This document shows positions 1-9,990 of a DNA stretch of 64,000 nt, one piece after another (positions within the stretch are counted from its first letter, which is position 1; each line of letters begins with the position of its first letter). The translations under genes and the position numbers were made by a program. The notes under the pieces are model-generated. The model ran no database searches. It saw only the letters and a list, made by a program, of their open reading frames with translations, and had not been told where the DNA came from. Origin of the DNA: Bifidobacterium sp. 7101 (GTDB taxonomy: Bacteria > Actinomycetota > Actinomycetes > Actinomycetales > Bifidobacteriaceae); the NCBI RefSeq assembly GCF_000499285.1, contig NZ_AWUN01000006.1, positions 62,001 to 126,000 on the forward strand, written 5' to 3'.

Positions 1-1252
1 TACAGAGCTTGGCAACGGCATTGGCAATGCCCACGCAACGGAAGCGGACCGTGGTCGGGAAGAGCTCGGGCGCGTAGACGGCCACCACCGAAGACATGAG
101 GACGTAGAGGCTGGCCATGAGCAGGATGCCCACCAGAATGGCCGTGACCTGGCTGGTCTGCGCGGCGTAGAGCAGACCGAAGACCGCTGTCATCAGGAAG
201 GCCGTGACGATGATCCGCTTGCGGCCGACCCGGTCCAGAAGCAGGGATCCGATCAGGCAGCCCAGAGGGGCGCCCAGCATCATCAGGGTGCTGATCCACA
301 GGGATCCGCTCAGATCTATGCCCCGCTTGAGCAGGATTGTGGGCACCCAGGAGGTGAAAGCATAGGAGCAGACGTTGGTGGCCGAGACTGCCACAGTGGC
401 CACAATCAGGCCGCGGACGATACTGCCCGACGCCTTGGCAGGTGCCTCAACCCCCTCATTCTTTCCAGCGAGGACGGAACCGTTGACAGAGCCAGAGCCC
501 GAGTCTCCCCGGCCATTATCGGCCTCCAGAAGCTCGACCACCTGGACAGCCTCGTCCATCCGCCCATGCAGGGCCAGCCAGCGAGGGGACTCAGGGATGT
601 CACGCCGCAGGTACCAAATCAGTGCAGCCGCCAGGCCGATGCCCACAAAGAGCGGCCTCCATGACCAGCGGGGAATGATCCATGCGCACAGGAGCATGGC
701 CAGGGGCACTCCGGTGTTGGCCACCAGCGAGACGATGGCGCTCCAGCGTCCGCGATGCTTGATGGGAGCGAATTCGTTGACCATGGAAAAACCGGTGACA
801 ATCTCGGCACCAAGACCCAGGCCGGCCCCCAGCCGGCAGACCGAGAGGATGGCCATGTTCGGGGCCAGAGCGCCCAGCAGGGTAAAGCCGCCGAAGAGCA
901 GCAGGTTGATCTGATAGGCGGTCTTACGCCCCCGAAGGTCTCCGATGAATCCGGCCAGCAACGAGCCCACAAGGAGCCCCAGGAAGCCAGCCGACAGGAA
1001 GAGGGAATTCTGGGCGACCGTGGACCATCCGGTGCTCAATGCCGAACTGGCTACTGCGCTGCCCACATAGACATCGATGCTGTCCATGAGCATTCCCGCG
1101 GCCACCAGGGCCACGATCTTGTAAAAAGTAGCCGATTCACGAGCATTGTCTACTCGCCGGGTAATCTCGCGGACCGCCAGGTCATCCTCGGCCACGCCAA
1201 AATTCTTGGATTGTTCGGATATGTCTGCATTGTCAATGACCGCTGTCGACAT
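1..1252 (-). CDS. MFS transporter, 3' end cut by window edge
   Basis: A 12-helix-type secondary transporter of the major facilitator superfamily, in the cytoplasmic membrane; substrate unknown. The frame is open from an ATG at 1252 to the first base of the window, so the C-terminus is missing (about 417 codons visible). A GAGG about 6 bases before the ATG supports the start. Seen in the translation: a hydrophilic N-terminus of about 45 residues, hydrophobic helices from about residue 46, the loop motif GDLRGRKT after helix 2, and a second-half copy DRVGRKR, the classic duplicated MFS signature of the sugar/organic-acid porter type. A Ser/Gly-rich central loop (GRGDSGSGSVNGS) separates the halves. 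It lies downstream of rarA on the same strand with 185 bases between, so it may have its own promoter. Family is sure; specificity is not. Confidence 0.88.
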   Translation of the reverse strand, partial: MSTAVIDNADISEQSKNFGVAEDDLAVREITRRVDNARESATFYKIVALVAAGMLMDSIDVYVGSAVASSALSTGWSTVAQNSLFLSAGFLGLLVGSLLAGFIGDLRGRKTAYQINLLLFGGFTLLGALAPNMAILSVCRLGAGLGLGAEIVTGFSMVNEFAPIKHRGRWSAIVSLVANTGVPLAMLLCAWIIPRWSWRPLFVGIGLAAALIWYLRRDIPESPRWLALHGRMDEAVQVVELLEADNGRGDSGSGSVNGSVLAGKNEGVEAPAKASGSIVRGLIVATVAVSATNVCSYAFTSWVPTILLKRGIDLSGSLWISTLMMLGAPLGCLIGSLLLDRVGRKRIIVTAFLMTAVFGLLYAAQTSQVTAILVGILLMASLYVLMSSVVAVYAPELFPTTVRFRCVGIANAVAKLC

Positions 1253-1437
1253 CGTCACCCTCGCGCCCGTGCATGAGGCAGGCATGCCCCATGCGTCCAT
1301 GCCAGACCTGCCGACAGCGACAGGCTCCTTGTGGGAGCATGGCGACCGTCAATATGGAAGGCCTGGACCCTGCGGCGTTTCGGTCATTGTGTGGCTACTC
1401 AACGTCTATTGGGTGCCCAGTATAGGAGTCTGGACGG

Positions 1438-2832
1438 TCATTGCCCAGACCCGGCGTTTCCCTCCTGCCCGGCGGCTCTGTCCAGGATGGCCCTGATGGC
1501 CTCCAGACGTGGGCCCAGCTGACGTTCATAGCCCCGATCATTGGGGTGGTAATAGCGTCGTCCGACCAGCTCGTCCGGCATGTACTGCTGAGGCGCCACT
1601 GCATCAGGGGCATCGTGGGCGTACTGATAGCCCTCATGGTTGCCCCAGGCCTTCATCAGTTTGGTGGGAGCGTTACGCAGATGCAGGGGAACCTGGCCGA
1701 TATGCCCGGCGTCCACGTCCTCCAAGGCCTGGTTGATGGCCAGATAGGAGGCGTTGGACTTGGGCGCTGTGGCCACGGCGATGACCGCCTCGGCCAGGAT
1801 CAGCCGGGCCTCTGGCATGCCCACCATGGCCACAGCCTGGGCAGCCGCGACCGTGATCTCCAGCACCTCGGGAGAGGCCATGCCCACCTCCTCAGCAGAA
1901 GCGATCATGATCCGTCGGGCGATGAAGCGCGGGTCCTCGCCGGCCCGGATCATCCGAGCCAGATAGTGCAGTGCCGCATCCACGTCGGAACCCCGCATGG
2001 ACTTGATGAAGGCCGAGGCCACGTCGTAGTGATCGTCGCCCTTCTTGTCATAGCGGACGGCGGCCACATCCATGACCGAGGAGACCACCTTGGCATTGAT
2101 CAGAGGTCGACGCGCCCCCTTGGCACGAGGTCCATCCTCGGTGACGGCCCCGGCCGCAGCCTCCAGAATGGTCAGGGCGCGGCGGGCGTCACCCCCGGCA
2201 AAACGCACGATCTGGTCCAAAGCATCTGAATCCAGCCGTACCTGGTCCTTGAGCCCACGCTGGTCCTTGACGGCCCTGCGGACCAACTTGGCCAGGTCCT
2301 GGTCGTCCAGGGCCTCCAGCTTGACCACCACCGAGCGCGAAAGTAGCGGCGAGATGACCGAAAAGCTGGGGTTCTCCGTGGTGGCTGCGATGAAAGTCAC
2401 ATCCCGGTTCTCCACGCTGGGCAAGAGGGCATCCTGCTGGGACTTGGAAAAGCGGTGGACCTCATCAATGAAGAGGACCGTCTCCTGCCCCTGGCTGACC
2501 AGCCGCTCCCGAGCCTGGGCCAGGACCTGCCGCACCTCCTTAACACCCGAGGTGACGGCCGAAAGCTCCTCGAAATGCCGCCCGGACTGTCGGGCGACGA
2601 TGTAGGCCAGGGTGGTCTTGCCCACCCCGGGAGGACCGAAAAGAATGACCGAGCTGGGAGCAGTCAGACGGTTGTTCGGATCCGACCGGGCCAGCCGCTC
2701 CAAGGGGGTTCCAGGAGCCGTGACCTTGTCCTGGCCAACCACCTCGTCCAGGCTTCTGGGCCGCATCCTGACCGCCAGAGGCAGGGTGTGTTCCTCGGGG
2801 GGATCCGCCGCCTGGAAGAGATCATCAACCAT
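1438..2832 (-). CDS. rarA: Replication-associated recombination protein A (AAA+ ATPase)
   Basis: RarA/MgsA is a DnaX/RuvB-like AAA+ ATPase that acts at stalled replication forks with SSB and RecA. About 464 residues, normal for the family. Walker A GPPGVGKT at about 66-73, Walker B LFIDEVHR at about 120-127, the sensor-1 segment ATTENPSFS at about 150, and the C-terminal tetramerisation part with AYxxAHDxPDAVAPQQYMPDEL-like sequence near the end are all visible. The ATG at 2832 has GAGG about 8 bases upstream; an in-frame TTG two codons earlier is less likely. It is divergent from the amino-acid ABC gene at 3077; the 245-base gap must hold both promoters. Confidence 0.95.
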   Translation of the reverse strand: MVDDLFQAADPPEEHTLPLAVRMRPRSLDEVVGQDKVTAPGTPLERLARSDPNNRLTAPSSVILFGPPGVGKTTLAYIVARQSGRHFEELSAVTSGVKEVRQVLAQARERLVSQGQETVLFIDEVHRFSKSQQDALLPSVENRDVTFIAATTENPSFSVISPLLSRSVVVKLEALDDQDLAKLVRRAVKDQRGLKDQVRLDSDALDQIVRFAGGDARRALTILEAAAGAVTEDGPRAKGARRPLINAKVVSSVMDVAAVRYDKKGDDHYDVASAFIKSMRGSDVDAALHYLARMIRAGEDPRFIARRIMIASAEEVGMASPEVLEITVAAAQAVAMVGMPEARLILAEAVIAVATAPKSNASYLAINQALEDVDAGHIGQVPLHLRNAPTKLMKAWGNHEGYQYAHDAPDAVAPQQYMPDELVGRRYYHPNDRGYERQLGPRLEAIRAILDRAAGQEGNAGSGQ

Positions 2833-3076
2833 CTGCAATACCTCATTCCTCGGGGCCCCTATGGCTCCCCGCCCTCACCAGCATAGGCCTGATCCTGCCG
2901 CAAACAGCAAGACGAACGCGCTAGACTGGGAACCCATATGGCCGTATCGCCCAGCGCGTAGTTGGGTCCCGGAAACACGGTGTGTGTACAGTTTACTGGT
3001 CATCCGCCTGAATATCTTCAGGTAGGCCCATGGAAAACCGGGACCGGCACAGTCGGAACAATAAGGAGAATCGCCA

Positions 3077-4591
3077 GTGATCGCCAAGCATGTTCGCCAG
3101 GGATGGACATCGGGTCCAGGCAGGTGGGCCATGGGCCTGCTCGCCTTGGTCCTGGGGCTCTCAGCCCTGATCGTCGCCCCCCTGGCTACGCCGGCGCAGG
3201 CGGCCCAGGACTCCCCCGCTGCGCAGGCGGTCCACGGACGCACCTTCCGTGTCGCCACCGACACCACCTTTGCCCCCTTCGAATTCAGGGACTCCTCGGG
3301 CGACCTGGTCGGCATCGACATGGATCTGATCCGCAAAATCGCCGACATCGAGGGTTTCTCGGTGCAGATCCAGTCACTGGGCTTCAACGCCGCACTCCAG
3401 GCCTTGAACTCCCAGCAGGCCGATGTGGTCATAGCCGGCATGACCATCACCGACCAGCGCAAGCAGGTCTACGACTTCACCGACCCCTATTTTGACTCCG
3501 GCGTGCAGATGGCCATCGCCAAGGACAACGACCAGATCCACAGCTACAAGGATCTGCGAGGCAGCGTAGTGGCCGTCAAGACCGGCAGCGAGGGCGAGGC
3601 TTTCGCCAAACAGCGGGCGCCCCAGTACGGATTTAGTGTCAAGGCGGTGGACCAGTCCTCCACCATGTACGAGATGGTCAAGTCCGGCAATGCCCAGGCG
3701 GTCATCGACGACTACCCGGTCCTGGCTTACGGCATCGCCCAGGGCAACGGGCTGAAGACCGTAACCAAGAAGGAGCCCGGCGCCTCCTACGGGGCGGCCG
3801 TCCGCAAGGGTGAGAACAAGGAGTTTGTGGCCGCCTTCAACGAGGGTCTGGCCAAGATGAAGGCGGACGGCAGCTATAAGAAGCTGGTCGACTCCTATGT
3901 AGGCAACAGCAATTCCGACAAGAAGACCTCCGCCTCCCGGCCAGGATTCTTCGAACTGGTCCGTCAGGCCTTCCCCTCCCTGATGTTGGGCCTGCGGAAC
4001 ACCCTGGCCATTACGGCCATATCATTCGTCATCGCCCTGGCCATCGGCATCATCCTGGGATTGTGGCGGATCAGCCCCAACCGGATCCTATCCTGGATTG
4101 CCCGAATATACGTGGCAGTCTTCAGGGGCACACCCGTCCTGGTCTGGGCCTTCTTCTTCTACCTGGGTGTCCCCCAGCTGATCGGCCACCGCATCAGCAT
4201 CTGGCTGGCCGGCGCGTTGACCCTGTCCCTGAACTCCGGAGCCTACCTGGTCGAGATCGTGCGCGGGGCCATCGACTCGGTGGACGTCGGGCAGATGGAA
4301 GGGGCCCGCAGTCTGGGCCTGACACGTCGCATGGCCCTGCGCCGGGTCATCCTGCCCCAGGCCGTCAGGATCGCCATGCCCTCCATCATCAATCAGCTGG
4401 TCATCATGCTCAAGGATTCCTCCCTGCTGCTGGCCATCGGCTTCGGCGAACTGCTCTACCAGGCCCAGCAGATATACGCGGCCAACTTCCGCGTGACCGA
4501 AACCCTCTTCATGGTGGGCGTCATCTACTTCGTCGCCATCAGCGCCCTGACCTGGATGGCCAATATGCTCGATAGGAGGCTGCATCAATGA
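3077..4591 (+). CDS. Amino-acid ABC transporter, substrate-binding protein fused to permease
   Basis: Uptake system for a polar amino acid (glutamine/glutamate-type family); captures substrate outside and passes it through the membrane. The 504-residue product has a GTG start with AAGGAG 8 bases upstream, a signal peptide ending near APLATPAQA (about residue 42), a family-3 solute-binding domain (about 50-275, starting with the [14 protein letters not shown] pattern), then a His/Glu/Gln-type permease domain (about 290-500) with the EAA-loop sequence [24 protein letters not shown]. Fusion of the two components resembles lactococcal GlnP. The stop overlaps the ATPase start (ATGA), so the two are translationally coupled. 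The exact amino acid cannot be read from sequence. Confidence 0.93.
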   Translation: MIAKHVRQGWTSGPGRWAMGLLALVLGLSALIVAPLATPAQAAQDSPAAQAVHGRTFRVATDTTFAPFEFRDSSGDLVGIDMDLIRKIADIEGFSVQIQSLGFNAALQALNSQQADVVIAGMTITDQRKQVYDFTDPYFDSGVQMAIAKDNDQIHSYKDLRGSVVAVKTGSEGEAFAKQRAPQYGFSVKAVDQSSTMYEMVKSGNAQAVIDDYPVLAYGIAQGNGLKTVTKKEPGASYGAAVRKGENKEFVAAFNEGLAKMKADGSYKKLVDSYVGNSNSDKKTSASRPGFFELVRQAFPSLMLGLRNTLAITAISFVIALAIGIILGLWRISPNRILSWIARIYVAVFRGTPVLVWAFFFYLGVPQLIGHRISIWLAGALTLSLNSGAYLVEIVRGAIDSVDVGQMEGARSLGLTRRMALRRVILPQAVRIAMPSIINQLVIMLKDSSLLLAIGFGELLYQAQQIYAANFRVTETLFMVGVIYFVAISALTWMANMLDRRLHQ

Positions 4592-5403
4592 ATTTCGAGG
4601 ACCCGGACATGGACACCGGACGACTGACACGTCGCATCCGCCAGAACCAAAGTCGCCGCAACCAGGGAGAGTCCCAGATGGCCGTATCCATCCGTGACCT
4701 GCACAAGCGCTACGGCGACACCGAGGTCCTCAAGGGGATCGACATGGAGGTCAAGCCGGGCGAGGTCATCTCCATCATCGGCCCCTCGGGTGCGGGTAAG
4801 TCCACCCTGTTGCGCTGCATCAACGCCCTGGAGACGCCGACCTCGGGCACCATCAACGTCTATGGAATCGATATTTCCGATCCAAAGACCAACATCGACA
4901 AGCTACGTGAGCATGTGGGCATGGTATTCCAGCACTTCAACCTCTTCCCCAACATGAGCGTGGCCGACAACATCATGCTGGCCCCCCACATGTTGCACAA
5001 GACGCCCAAGGAGGATGCCCGGCAGCAAGCCCTGGACCTGCTGGAGACCGTAGGGCTTCAGGAGAAGGCGGACGCGCGGCCCACCGATCTATCAGGTGGG
5101 CAGCAGCAGCGTGTGGCCATCGCCCGCGCCCTGGCCATGCACCCGGACATCATGCTCTTCGACGAGGCCACCTCGGCCCTGGATCCGGAGATGGTGGGCG
5201 ACGTGCTTGAAGTCATCCGCTCCCTGGCCGAGGGAGGTATGACCATGATTCTGGTCACCCACGAGATGGCCTTCGCCCGTGAGGTCTCCTCCAGGGTGAT
5301 TTTCACCGATGCCGGAATCATCGAGGAGGAGGGCACGCCCGAACAGATCTTCGGCCACCCGCAGAGCCCTCGGCTGCAGTCCTTCCTCTCTAAGGTCCTG
5401 TAA
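4588..5403 (+). CDS. Amino-acid ABC transporter ATP-binding protein
   Basis: Cytoplasmic ATPase that powers the fused binding-protein/permease just upstream. Walker [11 protein letters not shown]-loop in [11 protein letters not shown], signature LSGGQQQR, Walker [13 protein letters not shown] and the switch histidine in VTHEMAFA are present; GlnQ-type. The ATG at 4588 overlaps the upstream stop and has AGGAGG 8 bases before it, giving a 30-residue charged N-terminal extension ahead of the usual start. A second ATG at 4678 ([13 protein letters not shown]) also has a GGGAG 8 bases before it and gives the normal 241-residue GlnQ length, so both starts are plausible. The gene ends 11 bases from the oppositely oriented helicase gene. 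Confidence 0.93.
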   Translation: MNFEDPDMDTGRLTRRIRQNQSRRNQGESQMAVSIRDLHKRYGDTEVLKGIDMEVKPGEVISIIGPSGAGKSTLLRCINALETPTSGTINVYGIDISDPKTNIDKLREHVGMVFQHFNLFPNMSVADNIMLAPHMLHKTPKEDARQQALDLLETVGLQEKADARPTDLSGGQQQRVAIARALAMHPDIMLFDEATSALDPEMVGDVLEVIRSLAEGGMTMILVTHEMAFAREVSSRVIFTDAGIIEEEGTPEQIFGHPQSPRLQSFLSKVL

Positions 5404-5414
5404 AGGACCTTGGT

Positions 5415-8018
5415 CTAGAGCTCCATCAGCTCCTCGATGGGACCCATCCGGTATTCCCTGAAGACCACCTGGCCGCTCTCCTGGGTGGCATCCAGGTCCA
5501 CGATGCCGGCGATGCCCCAGTCGTGCTCCCCCTCGACATCGTCGAAGATCTGCTGGACCCGCCAGGTGTGGCCCTGGCGCTCGTCACGGTCATCCAGACT
5601 GAAGAAGTCCGAGGACCGGGCCTGGGCATCGGTCAGGATCTGCTCATGGTCCTCATAGAGGTCGTCAAGCGCGTCGCTCCAGGCCCGCAGGCTGTAGCCC
5701 CAGTCCGCATCCAGGTCGGCCAGGGCCTCCGGCCGGTCGGCGGCAACCAGTTCAACCCGTTGGAACATGGCGTTGCGCACCAGCAGGGTCAGCCCACGCC
5801 GGTCTGCCACCACCTGGTTTTCAACCTTGGGCGGTGCGGCATCGAGTCCGTTCGGGACTTCGCCATTTTCGGCCCTGCCTGCGGCCTCCCACTCATCCAC
5901 CAGGCTGGAGTCCACTGAGCGCACAATCAGTCCCAGCCAGGCCAGGATATCCTCCAGCCGCTCATCCATGAATTCTTCGGGAACCGTCCTGCTGAGCGAC
6001 CGATAGGCATCGGACAGGTAACGCAGCAGGGTTCCCTCCGACCGGGATATTCCATAGCGGGCGATGTAGCCGTTGAAGTCCGAGGCCGTCTCGATCATGT
6101 CCCGCAGAACGGACTTGGGGTGGATCTCATAGTCGTTGGCCCAGGGGACGTCCCGACGATAGCGGTCGAAGGCCTCCCCCAACAGCTCCTCCAGGGGCTT
6201 GGGCCAGGTCACCTCCTGCAGGCGCTCCATCCGTTCCTCGTATTCCAGACCATCCTCCTTCATCTGCTGGATGGCCGCGTCGCGGGCCTGCCGCTGTTGG
6301 GCCTTGAGTATCTGCCGGGGATCCTCCAGGGTGGCCTCGACCATGGAGAGCAGATTCATGTCGTAATCAGGGTCCTCGGGATCCAGCAGTTCCAGGGCGG
6401 CCAGCAGGAAGGGCGAAAGGGGCTGATCCAGGGCGAAGTCCTCGGGCAAGTCCACGGTCGTGAAGTAGTCCAGGCCGCCGTCCGGGTTCCTTTCGGTCTC
6501 GATGACCCCCGTGTCGGTCAGGGTCTGGAAGATCTCGTCTGCCCGGTCCTGCAGATGCTTCTTCTGCTGCGGTGTCTGACGGGAGTCCTCGATAAGGTCC
6601 TCCACCCGCCTCCTGGCATCCCCGCCCTGGTCGACCTCGTTGAGCACCATGGCATGGGTGATTTTCAAGTGCGGCGTCAGGGTCTCGGGGCGGGCCTCGA
6701 TCAGCTTGTCGAAGGTTCCCTTGCCCCAGGTGACGAACCCCTCCTGGGGCTTCTTGCGTTTGATCCGCTTGAGCTTCTTGGGATCGTTGCCAGCCTTGGC
6801 CACCGCCCTGGCGTTCTCTATTTCGTATTCGGGGGCCTCGGCCACGACCAGACCGCTGGTATCGAAGCCCATGCGCCCGGCCCTGCCAGCAATCTGGTGG
6901 AATTCACGGGCCCGCAGGCGGCGCATCCTGTAGCCGTCGAACTTGGTCAGTCCGGTCAACAGAACCGTGTGGATGGGCACGTTGATGCCGACCCCCAGGG
7001 TATCCGTGCCACAGATGACCGGCAGAAGGCCATCCTGGGCCAGCTGCTCCACCAGGCGCCGATACCGGGGCAGCATGCCCGCATGATGGACCCCGACCCC
7101 AGTTCGTAGCAGCCGTTGCAGAATCCTGCCGAAGGCCGTGGTGAAACGGGTGCCGGCCATGGCCTCCTTGATCCGGTCGCGCTGCCCCCGGTCGGAGACC
7201 CCCGTGCTGGACAGGGCCTGGGCCGTCTCCAGGGCGGCATCCTGGGAGAAATGAACGATGTAGACCGGCGAATCCCCATCGGCCAGCAAGGACTCTACGG
7301 TGCTAGGCAGGGGGGTGTCCACATAACGGTAATCCAGTGGCACCGGTCGGGGGGCATCGGCGACAATGTCCACCCCCACCCCGGTTTTGCGCTCCAGATC
7401 CTGGGCAATCTGATCCACGTCGCCCAGGGTGGCCGACATGAGCAGGAACTGCACATCAGGCAGGGTCAGCAGAGGCACCTGCCAGGCCCAACCTCGGTCA
7501 GGATCCCCATAATAGTGGAACTCATCCATGGCCACACAACCGATATCGGCCCGTCGGCCCTCCCTCAAGGCCTGGTTGGCCAGAATCTCAGCGGTGCAGC
7601 AGATGACAGGGGCATCCGTATTGATGTGGGTGTCGCCGGTGATCATGCCCACCCGGTCGCGGCCCAGGACCGAAACCAAATCGAAGAACTTCTCGGAGAC
7701 CAGGGCCTTGATGGGAGCCGTGTAGTAGGAGCGCCGTCCGGTGCACAGGGCGATGAAGTGCATGGCCAAAGCCACCATGGACTTGCCTGAGCCGGTCGGG
7801 GTCGACAGAATCACATGGTCGCCTGAAACCAGGGAGAGGACGGCCTCCTCCTGATGCGGCCAGGGGGTGATGCCTCGGGAAGCCACCCAGGAGAAGAAGC
7901 GGTCGTAGATCTGATCCTCGGTCAGGTTGCGGGGACCTCCCGCCTCGGGGACCAGGTCGCCCAGGGATGGAGGCTGGTCGGTTGAGGCGGTTGAGGAATC
8001 AGCATGTTCTTGGACCAT
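5415..8018 (-). CDS. DEAD/DEAH-box helicase with DUF3516 C-terminal domain
   Basis: A superfamily-2, Ski2-like helicase typical of Actinobacteria; presumably RNA remodelling or repair, but its role is not established. About 867 residues. N-terminal RecA-like domain with Walker A TPTGSGKS (about residue 70), motif II DEFH followed by YYGD, motif III SATLGD; second domain with motif VI HQIAGRAGRMGFD. The remaining 450 residues match the acidic DUF3516 module in layout. The ATG at 8018 (MVQEHADSS) is chosen over an in-frame GTG at 8048; neither has a strong ribosome binding site. It lies 96 bases downstream of the glutamate transporter operon on the same strand. Confidence 0.93.
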   Translation of the reverse strand: MVQEHADSSTASTDQPPSLGDLVPEAGGPRNLTEDQIYDRFFSWVASRGITPWPHQEEAVLSLVSGDHVILSTPTGSGKSMVALAMHFIALCTGRRSYYTAPIKALVSEKFFDLVSVLGRDRVGMITGDTHINTDAPVICCTAEILANQALREGRRADIGCVAMDEFHYYGDPDRGWAWQVPLLTLPDVQFLLMSATLGDVDQIAQDLERKTGVGVDIVADAPRPVPLDYRYVDTPLPSTVESLLADGDSPVYIVHFSQDAALETAQALSSTGVSDRGQRDRIKEAMAGTRFTTAFGRILQRLLRTGVGVHHAGMLPRYRRLVEQLAQDGLLPVICGTDTLGVGINVPIHTVLLTGLTKFDGYRMRRLRAREFHQIAGRAGRMGFDTSGLVVAEAPEYEIENARAVAKAGNDPKKLKRIKRKKPQEGFVTWGKGTFDKLIEARPETLTPHLKITHAMVLNEVDQGGDARRRVEDLIEDSRQTPQQKKHLQDRADEIFQTLTDTGVIETERNPDGGLDYFTTVDLPEDFALDQPLSPFLLAALELLDPEDPDYDMNLLSMVEATLEDPRQILKAQQRQARDAAIQQMKEDGLEYEERMERLQEVTWPKPLEELLGEAFDRYRRDVPWANDYEIHPKSVLRDMIETASDFNGYIARYGISRSEGTLLRYLSDAYRSLSRTVPEEFMDERLEDILAWLGLIVRSVDSSLVDEWEAAGRAENGEVPNGLDAAPPKVENQVVADRRGLTLLVRNAMFQRVELVAADRPEALADLDADWGYSLRAWSDALDDLYEDHEQILTDAQARSSDFFSLDDRDERQGHTWRVQQIFDDVEGEHDWGIAGIVDLDATQESGQVVFREYRMGPIEELMEL

Positions 8019-8114
8019 GTCCACCAGTCTATCCGGCCAGGCACACAAGTCCGGCCGGAGGCTGGCTTCGTTTCCTTGAGTCCAGAGACCGGGAAAGCAG
8101 CCCGGAGCTTTCAG

Positions 8115-9305
8115 TCAGCTCCTGTTCTTGCCGTCTTTGCTGCTACCGCCTTTGTCATCCTTCCCGGTCTTGCCCTTGGCTTTCTGCTCGCCGCCGGAGC
8201 GGCCGCCACGTCCCGGCTTGAGGAAGTCGGGAATCTCCAGGCTCGCTTTGTGCGGATCGACCAGCGTGTCGGGCTGTGTCCTGTCATAGCCCTGGATGTA
8301 ACGGGTCTTCCTCCAGTGCTGGATGGAGGCGTTCGATCCGCGGTGGTGGGCGTGGTACTGCAGCGGCGCGCCGCCGTACCGGTCTTCGTCCACCTCCTTG
8401 GCCACGGCTATCTGGTTGACGTTGGAGGGATCCATGATGGCCACAGGCGCGGCCGGCTCCACGAAGTCGGCTGGGGCAGCGGTGCGCTCCTGCATCTTCT
8501 TGGGCAGCCAGCGGGCGAAGTGCGACAGCAGGAAGCAGACGAAGAAGTAGACTACCGAGGCCACCACCAGGGTCTGCAGGATGTTGAAGTACATAGAGCC
8601 CAGACGACGGGACTCCTGCAGCAGATCCGTGTACATGATGATGGAGCCCAGAGCCGTGTCCTTGAGGACCACAACCAGCTGGGTTACGGCCGCCGGCAGC
8701 ATGGCATAGACCGCCTGGGGAACCTCAATCTGCATCAGCGACTGGGTCCTGGTCAGCCCCAGGGCCAGGGAGGCCTCGCGCTGACCGTTGGGCAGGTTGC
8801 CCACACCCGAACGGATCAGCTCGGCCACCACGGAGCCGTTATAGAGGATCAGGCCCAGCACGACGGCCCAGTAGGAAGCCTGGCTGACTCCGGCAAAGGC
8901 GAACCAGCGCCAGAAGAAGATCATCATCATCAGCACCGGGACGGCCCGGCAGAACTCCACGATGATGCCTGAGACCGTCCTTACCAGTCCGTTGGGCAGC
9001 AGACGGCCGATGCCGAAGATGAACCCAAAGACGACCGAGCCGATCACTGCAACCACGGAGGCCTTGATGGTCAACCAGAGCCCGGGCAGGTAGAAGTCGG
9101 ACCAGGCTTCATAGTCCAGGGCCGGGCGCCAGAGCTCCCAGCTCAACTGGTTCTCCCCGTCCGGAGGGTTGTGCAGCCGCATCAGCACCAGGATGACCAC
9201 TATGGCGAAGATGATAGCGGCTATCCAGTTGGCGATTCGTATGGTGCGCCGGCCCTTGGGACCGGGCTGATCGAAGAGCAGCGAGCTCTCATTGTCCTGT
9301 GCCAT
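8115..9305 (-). CDS. gluD: Glutamate-type ABC transporter permease (GluD-like) with long cytoplasmic tail
   Basis: One of two membrane subunits of the gluABCD-type importer. 396 residues. After a charged N-terminus there is a first membrane helix (about 25-45), then the permease domain (about 70-275) with the EAA loop around REASLALGLTRTQSLMQIEVPQAV. The last about 120 residues are hydrophilic and low-complexity, ending in a Lys/Gly/Asp/Ser-rich run (GKTGKDDKGGSSKDGK). Typical GluD proteins lack most of this, so the tail is unusual; it is inferred to be cytoplasmic and disordered. Six bases separate it from gluC, so it is the last gene of the four-gene operon. Confidence 0.92.
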   Translation of the reverse strand: MAQDNESSLLFDQPGPKGRRTIRIANWIAAIIFAIVVILVLMRLHNPPDGENQLSWELWRPALDYEAWSDFYLPGLWLTIKASVVAVIGSVVFGFIFGIGRLLPNGLVRTVSGIIVEFCRAVPVLMMMIFFWRWFAFAGVSQASYWAVVLGLILYNGSVVAELIRSGVGNLPNGQREASLALGLTRTQSLMQIEVPQAVYAMLPAAVTQLVVVLKDTALGSIIMYTDLLQESRRLGSMYFNILQTLVVASVVYFFVCFLLSHFARWLPKKMQERTAAPADFVEPAAPVAIMDPSNVNQIAVAKEVDEDRYGGAPLQYHAHHRGSNASIQHWRKTRYIQGYDRTQPDTLVDPHKASLEIPDFLKPGRGGRSGGEQKAKGKTGKDDKGGSSKDGKNRS

Positions 9306-9311
9306 GGCCGC

Positions 9312-9989
9312 TCACCTCCTCACTGCCAGCTTGTTGGACAGGTACGTGGTCAAAGCCCCGATGGGCAGAACCAGAATCACGTATCCCAGGGCGAAAATCA
9401 GGAAGATGGCCACGATGGCGTTGGCATGGAACTCGATCATCTCGCTCATCAGGGAGGAGCTCTCGGAGGCCACGGAGGCCGCTGCAGCCACGGTGGAGTT
9501 CTTCAACAGGGCGATGAAGGTGTTGCCCAGGGGTGCCACCGAACCGCGGAAAGCCTGGGGCAGAATGATCTGCGAGGCCGACTGGAAGAAGCTCAGCCCC
9601 AGGGCACGGGCCGCCTCGGCCTGGCCCAGAGGCACCGTGTTGATGCCCGAGCGCAGGGACTCGCAGACGAAGGCCGCCGTATACAGGGACAGGCCCGTCA
9701 CCGCCAGCCAGAAGAAGTTGACGGAGAATTCCGGTGAGAAGCTGATCTTGAGCTGGGCAAAGGCCCCCAGGACCATGAAGACCATGATGATGGTCAAAGG
9801 CATGTTCTGGAAGAACTCCACGTACCCGCGGCCGACGGCCCGCAGGGAGGAGATGGGCGAGATGCGCATGATCACCAGGATGATGCCCAGGATCAGCGAG
9901 AAGAGGGCCGACCAGAGGGTCAGCTGGATGTTGACCCAGAAGGCTGCCGGGATGTCATAGTCGGAAAACAGTTCGATGATGGTTGACAT
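9312..9989 (-). CDS. gluC: Glutamate-type ABC transporter permease (GluC-like)
   Basis: Second membrane subunit, pairing with the GluD-like protein to form the channel. 225 residues, normal length, with about five hydrophobic segments and the EAA-loop sequence AEAARALGLSFFQSASQIILPQAF that contacts the ATPase. The start ATG at 9989 is preceded by AAGGGGAG within the last codons of the binding-protein gene, whose stop is 1 base away, so translation is coupled. Order ATPase, binding protein, permease, permease matches gluABCD of corynebacteria and bifidobacteria. Confidence 0.93.
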   Translation of the reverse strand: MSTIIELFSDYDIPAAFWVNIQLTLWSALFSLILGIILVIMRISPISSLRAVGRGYVEFFQNMPLTIIMVFMVLGAFAQLKISFSPEFSVNFFWLAVTGLSLYTAAFVCESLRSGINTVPLGQAEAARALGLSFFQSASQIILPQAFRGSVAPLGNTFIALLKNSTVAAAASVASESSSLMSEMIEFHANAIVAIFLIFALGYVILVLPIGALTTYLSNKLAVRR

Positions 9990-9990
9990 C

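Noticed and set aside
1324-1338. Short hairpin GCTCC...GGAGC after rarA
   Set aside because: Only 5 base pairs and no T run; not enough for a terminator.
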